NCBI GenBank assembly: GCA_002435145.1
Contig: DJLT01000019.1
Span: 1-34,157, forward strand
Direction: 5' to 3'
DNA from: Neptuniibacter sp. UBA6509
GTDB taxonomy: Bacteria; Pseudomonadota; Gammaproteobacteria; Pseudomonadales; Balneatricaceae
Length of the DNA stretch: 34,157 nt
Shown here: in pieces, positions 17,298 to 25,513 of the stretch
Layout of the letters: each line of letters starts with the position of its first letter
Numbering within the stretch: position 1 is the stretch's first letter
Notes under the pieces: generated by a model
Databases searched by the model: none
The model's input: only the letters and a program-made list of their open reading frames with translations
Told to the model about the DNA's origin: nothing
Translations under genes and position numbers: made by a program

Positions 17298-17744
17298 GTG
17301 GAACGTTATTTGGATGATTTTAATGTAGGTGAGGTATTTAATGCGCCTGGATTTACCTTAAGTGAAGGTCAGATCTTAGATTATGCACTGACATACGACC
17401 CTCAACCGTTTCATATTGATACCCAAGCTGCGGCTGAAAGTCCCTACGGTGGAATTATTGCCAGCGGTTTTCAAACGCTCTCTCTATGCTTTCGGATGAT
17501 GATTCAGACACGTGTATTTGAAACTGTCAGTATGGGTGGTCCTGGCCTAGATGAGTTACGCTTTTTAGCGCCTGTGCGTCCTGGCGATACAATCAAACCG
17601 GAATTTGTTATTGATTCAATCACTCCTTCACGATCAAAGCCTGATCGAGGGATAATGAAAATACACTGTCGTGGATACAATCAGCACAAAGATCAAGTGA
17701 TAGGATTTATCGTCATTATGATGGGACGAAGAAAGCCTGATTAA
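17298..17744 (+). CDS. MaoC-like (R)-specific hydratase/dehydratase
   Basis: The 148-residue protein is a single hot-dog-fold domain of the MaoC group. The catalytic Asp and His are seen in YDPQPFHID (D34, H39), followed by the SPYGGIIASGFQT helix (48-60). Members hydrate trans-2-enoyl-CoA or related thioesters; the substrate here is unknown. The start is GTG at 17298 with GGGAG seven bases upstream. It follows the MFS gene by 15 bases and faces the hydroxyphenylacetate reductase gene, with a shared hairpin between the stops. Confidence 0.9.
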   Translation: MERYLDDFNVGEVFNAPGFTLSEGQILDYALTYDPQPFHIDTQAAAESPYGGIIASGFQTLSLCFRMMIQTRVFETVSMGGPGLDELRFLAPVRPGDTIKPEFVIDSITPSRSKPDRGIMKIHCRGYNQHKDQVIGFIVIMMGRRKPD

Positions 17745-17794
17745 AGCGATAGCTAATAGAGGGCTGATAGAGAGTTAAAAGAGAGACAATTGAA

Positions 17795-17823
17795 AAGGAG
17801 CAAGCCTCGTAGGCCTGCTCCTT
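17795..17823 (-). terminator. Terminator between convergent MaoC-like and C1 reductase genes
   Basis: AAGGAGCA (17795-17802) pairs with TGCTCCTT (17816-17823), and the stem continues inside with GCC/GGC after one mismatch. On the minus strand it is followed by TTTTC, so it best ends the reductase gene, ten bases after its stop; it may also stop the plus transcript. Confidence 0.75.
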
Positions 17824-17832
17824 ATAATGAAC

Positions 17833-18777
17833 TTAGCCTAATTTTTCCATTAGGCATTTTAAGTTCACTTTAAGCTGCTCAGCTTGTTCTGGCGGCAGTT
17901 GACTTAGTAATGCTGACTCTTCAGCTAAAGCGATGCTTTGCATTTCGAGTCCTACTTTAGAGCCTTTCTCGGTGATTTTTAACGCATCATCTCCTTGGTA
18001 CATAACTAAACCTTTATCGACCATCCAGTCAGCCGTTTCTCGTAATGCTACATCAGGCTGCATAACCATTGTTGATAGATCGCTTAGTTTAATAACAGGG
18101 CACGTTACCATTCTTGCAAGGATGCGCCACTCTTCAGCTGTGACATCACACTCGCTTTTTAGTTTAGGGTAGAGATCTGCACTAAAGCGTTGGTAAGTTT
18201 CGCGAAGTAGGTAGAGTAGGTAGTCACCTACAAAATCACCTTCTACTGCTTTTGCATCGCAAGCAGCTGAAGATTTAGCCATTTCAGGGTGCTGTGCGGA
18301 AATCGCGTAACTACCACGAGCAAAAACAAGAGGCTCAGCGCTATCATTGTATCGGTAGTCGAGGACTTCACCGACTAGGATTAGGTGATCACCACCTTCG
18401 TAAACAGCCCAAGTCTTACATTCAAATTGTGCTGCGTAATCATCTAGAATCGGCGCGCCACCAAGGCCAGCTGAATAGGCTGCATTAGCAAACTTATCTT
18501 CACCACGGCTAGCAAAGTTATTAGAGGTACTCACCTGATCTCGGTTTAATACGTTAACTGCAAAGTGCTCTGTATTTTCAAACGTACTTAGACTGTGTGC
18601 ACCTTTATCAATGCTCCAAAGAACAAGTGTTGGGTCCATAGATACTGAGTTAAAGCTGCTTGCTGTTACGCCTACAGGGTTTCCTTCAGCATCAAGCGCG
18701 GTGATAACCGTTACGCCGGTTGGGAACTGTGAAAGAGCGCGGCGGAAATCTTTTGCATCGAATTGAGTCGTAGACAT
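17833..18777 (-). CDS. 4-Hydroxyphenylacetate 3-hydroxylase reductase component C1 (flavin reductase plus MarR-like domain)
   Basis: This 314-residue protein matches the architecture of C1 of the Acinetobacter baumannii p-hydroxyphenylacetate hydroxylase. An N-terminal flavin reductase domain (about 1-165; FRRALSQFPTGVTVITALD, VGVTASSFNSVSMDPTLVLWS, DHLILVGEVLDY) is fused to a C-terminal MarR-like winged-helix domain (about 185-314; TAEEWRILARMV, LSDLSTMV, ALKITEKGSKVG). In the known enzyme, C1 uses NADH to reduce FMN and releases it to C2; the MarR-like part is an autoinhibitory sensor relieved by 4-hydroxyphenylacetate. A simple one-domain flavin reductase would be about half this length. 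The ATG has AGGTGA seven bases upstream. It is downstream of, and on the same strand as, the AraC regulator, but 207 bases separate them, so it has room for its own promoter. Confidence 0.92.
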   Translation of the reverse strand: MSTTQFDAKDFRRALSQFPTGVTVITALDAEGNPVGVTASSFNSVSMDPTLVLWSIDKGAHSLSTFENTEHFAVNVLNRDQVSTSNNFASRGEDKFANAAYSAGLGGAPILDDYAAQFECKTWAVYEGGDHLILVGEVLDYRYNDSAEPLVFARGSYAISAQHPEMAKSSAACDAKAVEGDFVGDYLLYLLRETYQRFSADLYPKLKSECDVTAEEWRILARMVTCPVIKLSDLSTMVMQPDVALRETADWMVDKGLVMYQGDDALKITEKGSKVGLEMQSIALAEESALLSQLPPEQAEQLKVNLKCLMEKLG

Positions 18778-18894
18778 TGAAGGTCACCTTATATCGTTCT
18801 GGATCATTGTAATAGTTTTGTTTCATCGGCATTGCTTGCGAGAAACTTCATATATTAACTAATTATAGAAGGCGTACAGTGAGATAACATATAT

Positions 18895-18922
18895 TTTTCA
18901 TTGCTTTAATTGTACTTTTCAT
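18895..18922. promoter_or_regulatory. Two TTTTCAT direct repeats 21 bp apart in the C1 promoter region
   Basis: TTTTCAT occurs at 18895-18901 and 18916-18922, exactly 21 bp apart (two DNA turns), about 120-145 bases before the C1 start. Direct repeats with this spacing are the usual binding pattern of AraC-family activators, and an AraC-type gene is next door. The 7-bp repeat in AT-rich DNA could be chance. The rest of 18778-18984 shows no other clear signal. Confidence 0.35.
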
Positions 18923-18984
18923 AACTATGTGCAGCTGGTTTTATATTTTATATTGCCTTGTTTGTTTTTTTAACTTATTGATAT

Positions 18985-19917
18985 TTATGTTTTATTTTTT
19001 TCTTCTCTATACTCCGTTGCTGTTGCGCCTGCATTTCTGCGAAAAAAACGAGCAAAGTATGCAGGGTCTTTAAAACCTAATTGATAGCTGATTTCAGTAA
19101 TCGTTGTCGATGAAAATGTAAGAAGTCTACGTGCTTCCTGTGTCAGCCTATCCATAATTAGACGTTTAGAGGGTTGACCAGCAAGTCGCCTGCAAATCTC
19201 ATTTAGCCTAGCTTCGGTTACCCCGATAATATCGGAGTACTGGCTTAACGTTAGATGTTCACGGTAGTGAGTTTCTATCAATTCATTAAAACGATGAAAG
19301 ATACGCACATCCTCTTTGCGTGTTTTTTGCTGGGGCTGGTTCTGATCAGATAAGCGGGATATATCAATTAAAACCAATTGCAGTAGAGCTTTTAAGGCAA
19401 CAGCATGCTCCATATTAGAATGTTTGTTTTCATCCGCCATCAAACTTAATAGATGAAGCATACGCTCTGCATTTACATCTGCTTTGGGGGATAAGGCAAC
19501 GCAGAGAGGGCTATTCATAAAACTACTGCTTCCCCAGCCTGTTGGAACCATTCCTCCCATTAGCTCCCAAACCAATTGTTGCCTAGCGGTGATGACATGT
19601 CCGGTTGCATTGTTGTCTGTTACGAATGCGTGGGGAATTGTTGGAGGTGTTAAGAAGAACATAGGCCCTTCAACGATGTAACTGGTTTCATCTAAATGGA
19701 CACGCACCGTTCCATTTAAGATGACATGTAATTGATAAAAACGATCATGATGATGGACTGGCATGTTGCGGCCAAAAAAATCTGCGAGCTTTTCAAGATG
19801 CTCATAGTGAATATCTGCATCAACATAATGCTGATCATAAGCATGCCCAATATCAATATTAGGGATATCGTCTGAAATAGAAGTGCTTTGGTTTGGAGGC
19901 GATGAATTACGGCTCAT
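18985..19917 (-). CDS. hpaA: AraC-family regulator, HpaA type (4-hydroxyphenylacetate catabolism)
   Basis: The 310-residue protein has an N-terminal cupin-like sensor domain (about 30-130, with NMPVHHHDRFYQLHVILNG, VHLDETSYIVEGPMFFLTPP and IPHAFVTD) and a C-terminal AraC double helix-turn-helix (about 212-306; HLTLSQYSDIIGVTEARLNE, then TITEISYQLGFKDPAYFARF and FRRNAGATATEYR). The HHHD sensor motif and overall form fit HpaA, which activates hydroxylase genes in response to 4-hydroxyphenylacetate. It lies between C1 (same strand, downstream) and C2 (divergent), an ideal place to control both. An unusually Ser/Asn-rich tail of about 20 residues precedes the sensor domain. Identification as AraC family is certain; the HpaA assignment rests on sequence memory and context. 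Confidence 0.82.
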   Translation of the reverse strand: MSRNSSPPNQSTSISDDIPNIDIGHAYDQHYVDADIHYEHLEKLADFFGRNMPVHHHDRFYQLHVILNGTVRVHLDETSYIVEGPMFFLTPPTIPHAFVTDNNATGHVITARQQLVWELMGGMVPTGWGSSSFMNSPLCVALSPKADVNAERMLHLLSLMADENKHSNMEHAVALKALLQLVLIDISRLSDQNQPQQKTRKEDVRIFHRFNELIETHYREHLTLSQYSDIIGVTEARLNEICRRLAGQPSKRLIMDRLTQEARRLLTFSSTTITEISYQLGFKDPAYFARFFRRNAGATATEYREEKNKT

Positions 19918-20263
19918 ATCTCAGGACTCACAGTAGTGTTGTATTTGCTATTTATAGTTTAGTTAATAAAATAAGTATATCTTAAAAAGTCTATCCTTAG
20001 TACAAATGCGTTTCTGTGTTAGAACGGAAGTTATAATAAAGTCCTTATAAAACAGATAGTAAAGTTTTTTTCTTGCTTGTGAAAGGCTGATTTATAAGCA
20101 ATATAATTCATGTGTTAACTATCAAAAGTGCAAGTAAGCCTGTGAAAGATCCATTTTATTCTGCGGATAGCTAAACAATAATGTAATCATCAACGGGGCA
20201 ATAGGTTTAGCTCACTAGAGTATTTCTTGCCAGAGTAGAACAATAAATAAAAGGTATTGAACG
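19918..20263. other. Divergent hpaA/C2 control region
   Basis: No gene is visible in 346 bases. A likely C2 promoter has TTGTGA at 20077-20082 and a perfect TATAAT at 20102-20107, with a 19-base spacer, which is long and often seen in activator-dependent promoters. The octamer TGTGAAAG occurs at 20078-20085 and 20141-20148, 63 bp apart (about six turns). The leader to the C2 ATG is then about 150 bases. No hairpin or riboswitch-like structure was recognised. Confidence 0.4.
20077..20107 (+). promoter_or_regulatory. Possible sigma-70 promoter of the C2 oxygenase gene
   Basis: TTGTGA and TATAAT are separated by 19 bases. The -10 is a perfect consensus; the -35 is fair and the spacer long, consistent with need for an activator such as the neighbouring HpaA-type protein. 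Confidence 0.35.
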
Positions 20264-21439
20264 ATGGAAAGACCAAATCCAATGTTAGATGAGTTAAAGA
20301 ATATTTTACCAGCGATTGCTGCGAATGCTGTACAGGCTGAGAAAGAGCGTAAAGTACCTGATGAAAATATTCGTCTTCTAAAATCCATCAATTTACACCG
20401 TGCCTTGCAGCCAAAAGCTTATGGCGGTCTGGAGCTTTCTCTACCTGAAGTCACAGATTGTGTTGCTGCACTTGCTGGCGCTTGTGGTGGTACGGCTTGG
20501 GCTTTCAGTCTACTGATTACCCACAGTCACCAGATGGCTATGTTCTCTAAAGAAGCGCAGGCTGAATTCTGGGGTGAAAACCCAGATGCAACGGCAAGCA
20601 GCTCAATTGCACCTTTTGGTAAAACAGAAGAGTGTGAAGGTGGTGTTATCTTTAATGGTGACATGCGTTGGAGCTCTGGTTGCGATCATGCAGAATGGGC
20701 CATTCTTGGCTTCTTGCGTCCTAATGCAGAAACCGGCGAGAAAGATTACTGTTTCGGTGTTGTTCCAAGCTCAGATTATGAGATTGAAGATGATTGGTAT
20801 TCAGCGGGCATGAAGCCTTCCGGTACTAAGACATTAAAGATTAAACTTAATACATTCATTCCTGAGCATCGCATTGAGAAAGCTAAAGCGATGATGACAG
20901 GTGAATCTTCTGGTTTTGGTTTGTACCCAGATAGCAAAATTTTCTACGCACCGTACCGTCCATACTTCGCATGTGGCTTTGCTGCCATGGCATTAGGTAT
21001 CGCTGAGCGTATGTTAGTTGTCTACAAAGAGATGACTAAAAACCGTACGCGTGCTTACACTTTGGCAAGCAGTGGCAAAGAGATTCCACCTATTATGCGC
21101 CTAGCTGAATCAACCCATCAGGTTATGGCTGCACGTGCATTAATGGAAAAAACTTGGGATGAGCACAAAGAGTTTGGTGAACAGAAACGCTATCCAAATG
21201 ATGAAGAGCTAGCGTTCTGGCGTACTAACCAAGCCTATGCAGTTAAAATGTGCTGCGAAGCGGTTAACCGTTTGTTTGAAGTTTCAGGTGGTAGTACCTG
21301 GATTCACGATAATGAAATCCAGCGTCTATGGCGTGATTGCAACATGACAGCAGCTCACGCATATACCGACTATGATGTTTGTAAGCAGGTACTTGGCCGC
21401 TCCATCATGGGCATGGATCCAGATCCGACCATGGTATAA
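20264..21439 (+). CDS. 4-Hydroxyphenylacetate 3-hydroxylase oxygenase component C2
   Basis: C2 takes reduced flavin from C1 and O2 and hydroxylates 4-hydroxyphenylacetate to 3,4-dihydroxyphenylacetate (homoprotocatechuate). The 391-residue sequence has the acyl-CoA-dehydrogenase-like fold and follows the Acinetobacter C2 pattern throughout: ALQPKAYGGLELSLPE (48-61), ITHSHQMAMF (85-94; active-site His region), ATASSSIAPFG (109-119), RWSSGCDHAEWA (135-146; the Ser near the flavin N5), FGLYPDSKIFY (218-228), AHAYTDYDVC (364-373; second catalytic His, H365) and the conserved end GMDPDPTMV. It starts shorter than the Acinetobacter protein at the N-terminus, but an in-frame TGA lies just upstream, so the ATG is fixed. 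AAGG precedes by nine bases. A strong terminator follows. Confidence 0.93.
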   Translation: MERPNPMLDELKNILPAIAANAVQAEKERKVPDENIRLLKSINLHRALQPKAYGGLELSLPEVTDCVAALAGACGGTAWAFSLLITHSHQMAMFSKEAQAEFWGENPDATASSSIAPFGKTEECEGGVIFNGDMRWSSGCDHAEWAILGFLRPNAETGEKDYCFGVVPSSDYEIEDDWYSAGMKPSGTKTLKIKLNTFIPEHRIEKAKAMMTGESSGFGLYPDSKIFYAPYRPYFACGFAAMALGIAERMLVVYKEMTKNRTRAYTLASSGKEIPPIMRLAESTHQVMAARALMEKTWDEHKEFGEQKRYPNDEELAFWRTNQAYAVKMCCEAVNRLFEVSGGSTWIHDNEIQRLWRDCNMTAAHAYTDYDVCKQVLGRSIMGMDPDPTMV

Positions 21440-21464
21440 ACCAAGCGCTAAGCTTAGTTATAAC

Positions 21465-21491
21465 AAAACCGCGTATATCGCGGTTTTTTTT
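21465..21491 (+). terminator. Intrinsic terminator of C2
   Basis: AAAACCGCG (21465-21473) and CGCGGTTTT (21479-21487) form a perfect nine-pair stem with a five-base loop and run into further T residues. It is a textbook rho-independent terminator 25 bases after the stop. Confidence 0.92.
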
Positions 21492-21684
21492 AGGCTGTTG
21501 TGATCAGTGCTTGAGGGCTTTGTAGTTAAAGGAAGTACTTGAATCAAGAACGGCAGAAGCTAAGTCGATCCATTTCCTCTTGATTAAAGTTAATATATTA
21601 ACTAAGTTGCTCGATAAATTCTCAGGAAATTAAGACAAGAACTGCTTTCTTGCATCCCTATTAAATGGAGATTATGCCCTAGCC

Positions 21685-22629
21685 ATGCATGATTTAACGT
21701 ATTTATTATCACTTACTAGTCCTACCTTTATCTTGATTGCGATGGGGTATTTTTCAGTTAGGAGCGGTTTTTTACAAAAAGCCAATGTCCGTACATTGGC
21801 TTGGTTCGTCATCAATTTTGGTTTGCCCGCAGCGATGTTCAGGGCGCTTAGCTCAAGATCTTTCCAAGATATTTTGCACTACGATTACCTGCTGATTTTT
21901 GGTCTAGGCTCACTTCTATCGTTTCTAATTCTTTTCTTTATAGCGAAAATTCGTCATAAGTCACTGACTGAATGTGCTCTTTTTGGTTTGGGTGGGAGTA
22001 TCTCTAACAGCCTTATGGTTGGGTTCCCTATTATCATTCAATTGTTTGGTGATGCGGCTCTAGTCCCATTCGCGCTGACGCTTATTATTGAGAACTTCTT
22101 TATTCTTCCTTTAGCTTTGGCTCTTGCTGATACAGGCCAGCATGAAGGCACGAGTTTTTTTAAAGCATTAGGTAAGTCATTACCACAGTTACTTAAAAAC
22201 CCCGTTATTGTTTCTATTGGCCTAGGAATATTGAGTGCAGTAACGGAAGTTAGACCTCCTCAATTTATAGGTAATGTGATTGATATGTTGGCTATGACAG
22301 TGGGAGGCTTAGCTCTATTTACCATTGGTGGCATGTTGGTTGGATTAAAACCAAAGGGGATGTTGGCAGACCTCTCATTTATTGTGGTGGGTAAACTTAT
22401 AATCCATCCATTATCTATATTTATGATGATCCTGATCTTCCCTCCTATGCCTTCATTGTTCCAGTCAGTCGCAATCATTCTAGCCTGTATGCCCATGTTC
22501 AGTATCTATGCTGTGATCGGTAGTCGCTATCATCTAGGTGGACTATGTTCAGCGGTATTGCTGCCTACAACTCTCTTATCCTTTATCACAATAAATGCTG
22601 TGATTTTGTTATTAGGGCTGAGTGGGTAG
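21685..22629 (+). CDS. AEC-family (auxin efflux carrier-like) transporter
   Basis: The 314-residue protein has about ten membrane helices and the AEC/PIN-like layout of two five-helix repeats: LLSLTSPTFILIAMGYFSVRSG at the start, FVINFGLPAAMFRALSS (about 42-58), LGGSISNSLMVGFPIIIQLFGD (about 107-128) and ALFTIGGMLVGLKP (about 210-223) near the middle break. AEC members move organic anions such as malate and malonate; its place between C2 and the semialdehyde dehydrogenase suggests an aromatic acid or product, which is inference. The translation start is odd: GGAG at 21667-21670 is 14 bases from the ATG, and a two-codon ORF ATG-CCC-TAG (21674-21682) lies between them. Confidence 0.88.
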   Translation: MHDLTYLLSLTSPTFILIAMGYFSVRSGFLQKANVRTLAWFVINFGLPAAMFRALSSRSFQDILHYDYLLIFGLGSLLSFLILFFIAKIRHKSLTECALFGLGGSISNSLMVGFPIIIQLFGDAALVPFALTLIIENFFILPLALALADTGQHEGTSFFKALGKSLPQLLKNPVIVSIGLGILSAVTEVRPPQFIGNVIDMLAMTVGGLALFTIGGMLVGLKPKGMLADLSFIVVGKLIIHPLSIFMMILIFPPMPSLFQSVAIILACMPMFSIYAVIGSRYHLGGLCSAVLLPTTLLSFITINAVILLLGLSG

Positions 22630-22652
22630 GTCGATGAGTAGATAAGAGGGTA

Positions 22653-22677
22653 GGCCTTTAATAGAAAATAAAAGGCC
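22653..22677. repeat. 7-bp inverted repeat after the AEC gene
   Basis: GGCCTTT (22653-22659) and AAAGGCC (22671-22677) flank 11 AT-rich bases, 24 bases after the AEC stop. No T-run follows on the plus strand, so it is at best a weak terminator. Confidence 0.4.
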
Positions 22678-22834
22678 ACATAAAGAAAACTACTTAACTT
22701 GTTAAGTAAGTTAAAATCAGTTAATCTAATTAACATAAGTTGACTACATCGATAGATTCACCTTAATCGATTTGGCCTAGCAGAGTTCACATGCGAGGCA
22801 TAGTTACCCACAGATATATCAAGAAGAGATTGTT

Positions 22835-24292
22835 ATGAAACTAGCATTGAATGATTCCAGTCTGTTGCAGACACAAGCTTTTATAAATGGTGAGTGGGTT
22901 GATGGAAGCAAGGGAGAAACTTTTGCTGTGACCAATCCAGCAACGGGTGAACTACTTGCTAATGTCGCTAGTGTAGGTCAAGCAGAAACAGCACAGGCTA
23001 TTGATGCGGCAGAAGTAGCAATGAAGTCTTGGAAAGCGCTACCACCTGCGAAACGTTCTGAAGTATTGGAATGCTGGCATGGACTGATAATCGACAATAT
23101 TGATGACCTCGCTGCGATAATGACAATTGAACAAGGTAAGCCGCTGTTCGAATCTAAAGGCGAGGTGATGTATGGCGCATCTTACCTAAAATGGTTTGCC
23201 GAAGAGGGTAAACGTATCTACGGAGATGTTCTGCCATCTACTGCTGATCGTCGTAGTATTGTTATTCGTCAGCCTGTAGGTGTCGTGGCTGCGATAACGC
23301 CTTGGAATTTCCCGAACGCTATGATTACACGTAAAGCTGCGCCAGCATTGGCAGCGGGTTGTGCAATTGTATTGAAGCCTGCTGCAGAAACACCGCTTTC
23401 TGCCCTCGCGCTTGCTGAATTGGCTAAACGCGCAGGCCTACCGAATGGTTTATTCAGTGTACTGCCAAGTGCTGATGCACCGGCTGTTGGTGGTGAGATG
23501 ACTGCTAACGTAAAAGTTAAAAAGCTTACATTTACGGGTTCTACCCCTGTAGGCAAACTGCTGATGAAGCAGTGTGCGGATACGGTAAAACGTACTTCTA
23601 TGGAATTAGGGGGTAACGCCCCGGTTATCATTTTTGACGATGCTGATATAGATGAAGCGATCAAAGGTGCGTTGATTTCTAAATATCGTAACTCTGGTCA
23701 AACCTGTATCTGTGCTAACCGTTTGTTAGTTCAAGAGGGTATCTACGATGCATTTGTTGAGAAGTTCGCAGCAGCCGTAAAAGAGTTTAAGTTAGGTTAT
23801 GGTTTTGATGGTGATACCACTCATGGCCCTGTTATTACAGCGAAAGCATTAACGGACATTGACACTAAAGTGCGAAATGCTGTTGAGCAGGGAGCTAATG
23901 TAGTGATTGGTGGTAAGCCTTCTGAATTGGGTCATGGCTTCTATGAGCCGACTATTTTGACAAACGTGAATGACACCATGAGTGTTTTCCGTGAAGAGAT
24001 CTTTGGTCCTGTTGCGCCAGTGTTTAAGTTTGCTACGGAAGAGGAGGCGATCTCCATGGCAAATGATACAGAGTTCGGCCTAGCGGCATACGTATACACC
24101 CAGAACATCGGTCGTATCTGGCGTGTCTCTGAAGGTATTGAATACGGTATGGTGGGTGTAAATGAAACTGCTATTAGTTCTGAAGTGATTCCATTTGGCG
24201 GCGTGAAAGAATCGGGCCAAGGCCGTGAAGGTTCAAAATACGGGCTAGAAGATTACCTAGAGACAAAATATATCTGCATGGGTGGTTTGTAA
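22835..24292 (+). CDS. gabD: Succinate-semialdehyde dehydrogenase, NAD(P)-dependent
   Basis: The 485-residue aldehyde dehydrogenase oxidises succinate semialdehyde to succinate. Catalytic residues are N158 in ITPWNFPNAM, E257 in TSMELGGNAP and C291 in YRNSGQTCICANR, which is the characteristic SSADH form of the active-site motif with a second Cys two residues on. FTGSTPVGK (233-241) forms the cofactor site, and FGPVAPV and PFGGVKESGQGREGSKYG lie near the end. Succinate semialdehyde is released in the last step of homoprotocatechuate meta-cleavage, so this enzyme fits the hydroxyphenylacetate genes just before it. It is also an enzyme of 4-aminobutyrate use, and no gabT is present here. AGAAGAG precedes the ATG. 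A terminator follows. Confidence 0.92.
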   Translation: MKLALNDSSLLQTQAFINGEWVDGSKGETFAVTNPATGELLANVASVGQAETAQAIDAAEVAMKSWKALPPAKRSEVLECWHGLIIDNIDDLAAIMTIEQGKPLFESKGEVMYGASYLKWFAEEGKRIYGDVLPSTADRRSIVIRQPVGVVAAITPWNFPNAMITRKAAPALAAGCAIVLKPAAETPLSALALAELAKRAGLPNGLFSVLPSADAPAVGGEMTANVKVKKLTFTGSTPVGKLLMKQCADTVKRTSMELGGNAPVIIFDDADIDEAIKGALISKYRNSGQTCICANRLLVQEGIYDAFVEKFAAAVKEFKLGYGFDGDTTHGPVITAKALTDIDTKVRNAVEQGANVVIGGKPSELGHGFYEPTILTNVNDTMSVFREEIFGPVAPVFKFATEEEAISMANDTEFGLAAYVYTQNIGRIWRVSEGIEYGMVGVNETAISSEVIPFGGVKESGQGREGSKYGLEDYLETKYICMGGL

Positions 24293-24328
24293 GAAATTCG
24301 TTAAAACTGACCGTTTTAATGTGCTTTT

Positions 24329-24359
24329 AGGAGGCTTCGCAAGAAGACCTCCTTTTTTT
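24329..24359 (+). terminator. Intrinsic terminator of gabD
   Basis: AGGAGGCTTC pairs with GAAGACCTCCT (one bulged A) around a four-base loop and is followed by seven or more T residues. Confidence 0.9.
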
Positions 24360-24403
24360 ATGCCTAAAGCTCTTTAAAGGGGAGGCTATTAGCAAGACTG
24401 AAC

Positions 24404-24652
24404 TTAGCTACCTATCGGCTTTTCTAATTCATGGATCTGATAATTTAGCTCTTCTGCCTGCTGGCTAAACAAGTCTTGAGCATCAGATAATCCCTTATTG
24501 TAATAAAAAGGGCCGATCTCTTTAGCAAAAAAATCGATCAAAAACTCAGCCTCAAAACCGCCAATATCCTGATCAAGCTCATCGTTGAAATAGGTTTTTA
24601 TCTTACTGACAATCCGGTCTGTTTCATCTTTAGTGAATTTTATTTCACTCAT
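24404..24652 (-). CDS. DUF2164-family small protein
   Basis: The 82-residue acidic, helical protein matches DUF2164: KFTKDETDRIVSKIKTYF (5-22), then DELDQDIGGFEAEFLIDFF (24-42) and EIGPFYYNKGLSDAQ (45-59). The function is unknown. It is likely cytoplasmic, with no membrane segment. Its ATG overlaps the TGA of the upstream DUF1294 gene by four bases (ATGA type), so the pair is translationally coupled. It faces gabD, separated by the terminator. Confidence 0.9.
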   Translation of the reverse strand: MSEIKFTKDETDRIVSKIKTYFNDELDQDIGGFEAEFLIDFFAKEIGPFYYNKGLSDAQDLFSQQAEELNYQIHELEKPIGS

Positions 24653-25158
24653 AATTGTTCCTTGCTTTTGCGTATATAAAACGTACCGTTTTCAAAACCC
24701 GTATACTGGTCTTTCCTAAACTTAAAAAGAGAGGAAATAGTACCCTTAATATGTTGATTACTAATATTTGACGCTATTAAGTGATTCACTTTGTCGCTAT
24801 AGCTTCTTAAAATTTGAGCTCCTTCGCTGGTATGTAGCCATCCAATTAGTGAAGCATTTATTATGACAGTCACTATAAATACAGCTCTAAAACTGGTTTT
24901 TTTACTTTTATGACGTAGCCTTTGTTGAGCTACTATCGCGCCGGGCCATCCACATAATAGTGAATATAGATGAAGTGTACTTTCAGATGTTCGCCATTCA
25001 TTATGTCTAGCCGCTTTTTTATCCTTTGCATAAATAAGATAAGTCAGGAGGCTGATGATTGCGAAAATGCTTAATATAGCCGGAGGAATAAATCCCTGAT
25101 AGTAAGAAGTGCCTAGGGCCGTAGTTAGAATATAGATGGGTAAATAGTGATAGTTCAT
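24649..25158 (-). CDS. DUF1294-domain membrane protein
   Basis: The 169-residue protein has two N-terminal hydrophobic helices (about 5-42), the DUF1294 core YAKDKKAARHNEWRTSE, LYSLLCGWPGAIVAQQRLRHKSKKTSFRAVF (about 43-95) and a third helix (about 93-107). A C-terminal extension of about 60 polar residues is not part of the usual domain. Many DUF1294 proteins carry a cold-shock domain in front; this one does not. The function is unknown. The ATG has GGAAC upstream, and the stop overlaps the DUF2164 start. Confidence 0.85.
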   Translation of the reverse strand: MNYHYLPIYILTTALGTSYYQGFIPPAILSIFAIISLLTYLIYAKDKKAARHNEWRTSESTLHLYSLLCGWPGAIVAQQRLRHKSKKTSFRAVFIVTVIINASLIGWLHTSEGAQILRSYSDKVNHLIASNISNQHIKGTISSLFKFRKDQYTGFENGTFYIRKSKEQL

Positions 25159-25513
25159 AATAACTCTAGTTCCTTCTTGTGCATTACCTACGAGAGTGTT
25201 TTTAGTATACGAAGGCCATACATCTCAACAGCCGATGGTGTGCGGTCGTCTTTATAAATCTAATAACACTAATGTAGGTGTTTCCATTTTGCGGGTATCA
25301 TTGCATAGCCTAAGGATATGGGTCAAAGCAGTAGCGCTTTTTATAACGATAATATGTGCTCAAATGCCCCTAATGCTTTAGAATCCTCAACCTGAATTTT
25401 ACACTCAGTTATTAAACAGAAACTGTCATATATGCTTATGCGGCACTGCTTCTGTCGATTCTGTATTTAATTATTTTTTGCGTTGGGATTACGCCCCAAT
25501 TAGCGGAGTTAAT
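25159..25513. other. Intergenic region between the DUF1294 gene and trhO
   Basis: These 355 bases lie between divergent genes and hold no gene I can support. A 61-codon GTG-start reading frame at 25196-25381 has no good ribosome site and no recognisable protein features. GGAG six bases before ATG 25514 is the trhO ribosome site. Promoters must be here but I could not place them. Confidence 0.4.

Noticed and set aside
18778-18984. C1 and the HpaA-type gene as one operon
   Set aside because: A 207-base gap with its own repeat signals separates them, so a separate C1 promoter is more likely, although read-through is possible.
20264-21439. C2 as an acyl-CoA dehydrogenase
   Set aside because: The fold is the same, but the HSHQ, SSSIAPFG, WSSGCDH and DPDPTMV motifs and the adjoining C1 with its MarR-like domain identify the hydroxylase oxygenase.
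25196-25381. 61-codon plus-strand ORF upstream of trhO
   Set aside because: GTG start without usable ribosome site; composition not convincing; lies where the divergent promoters should be.
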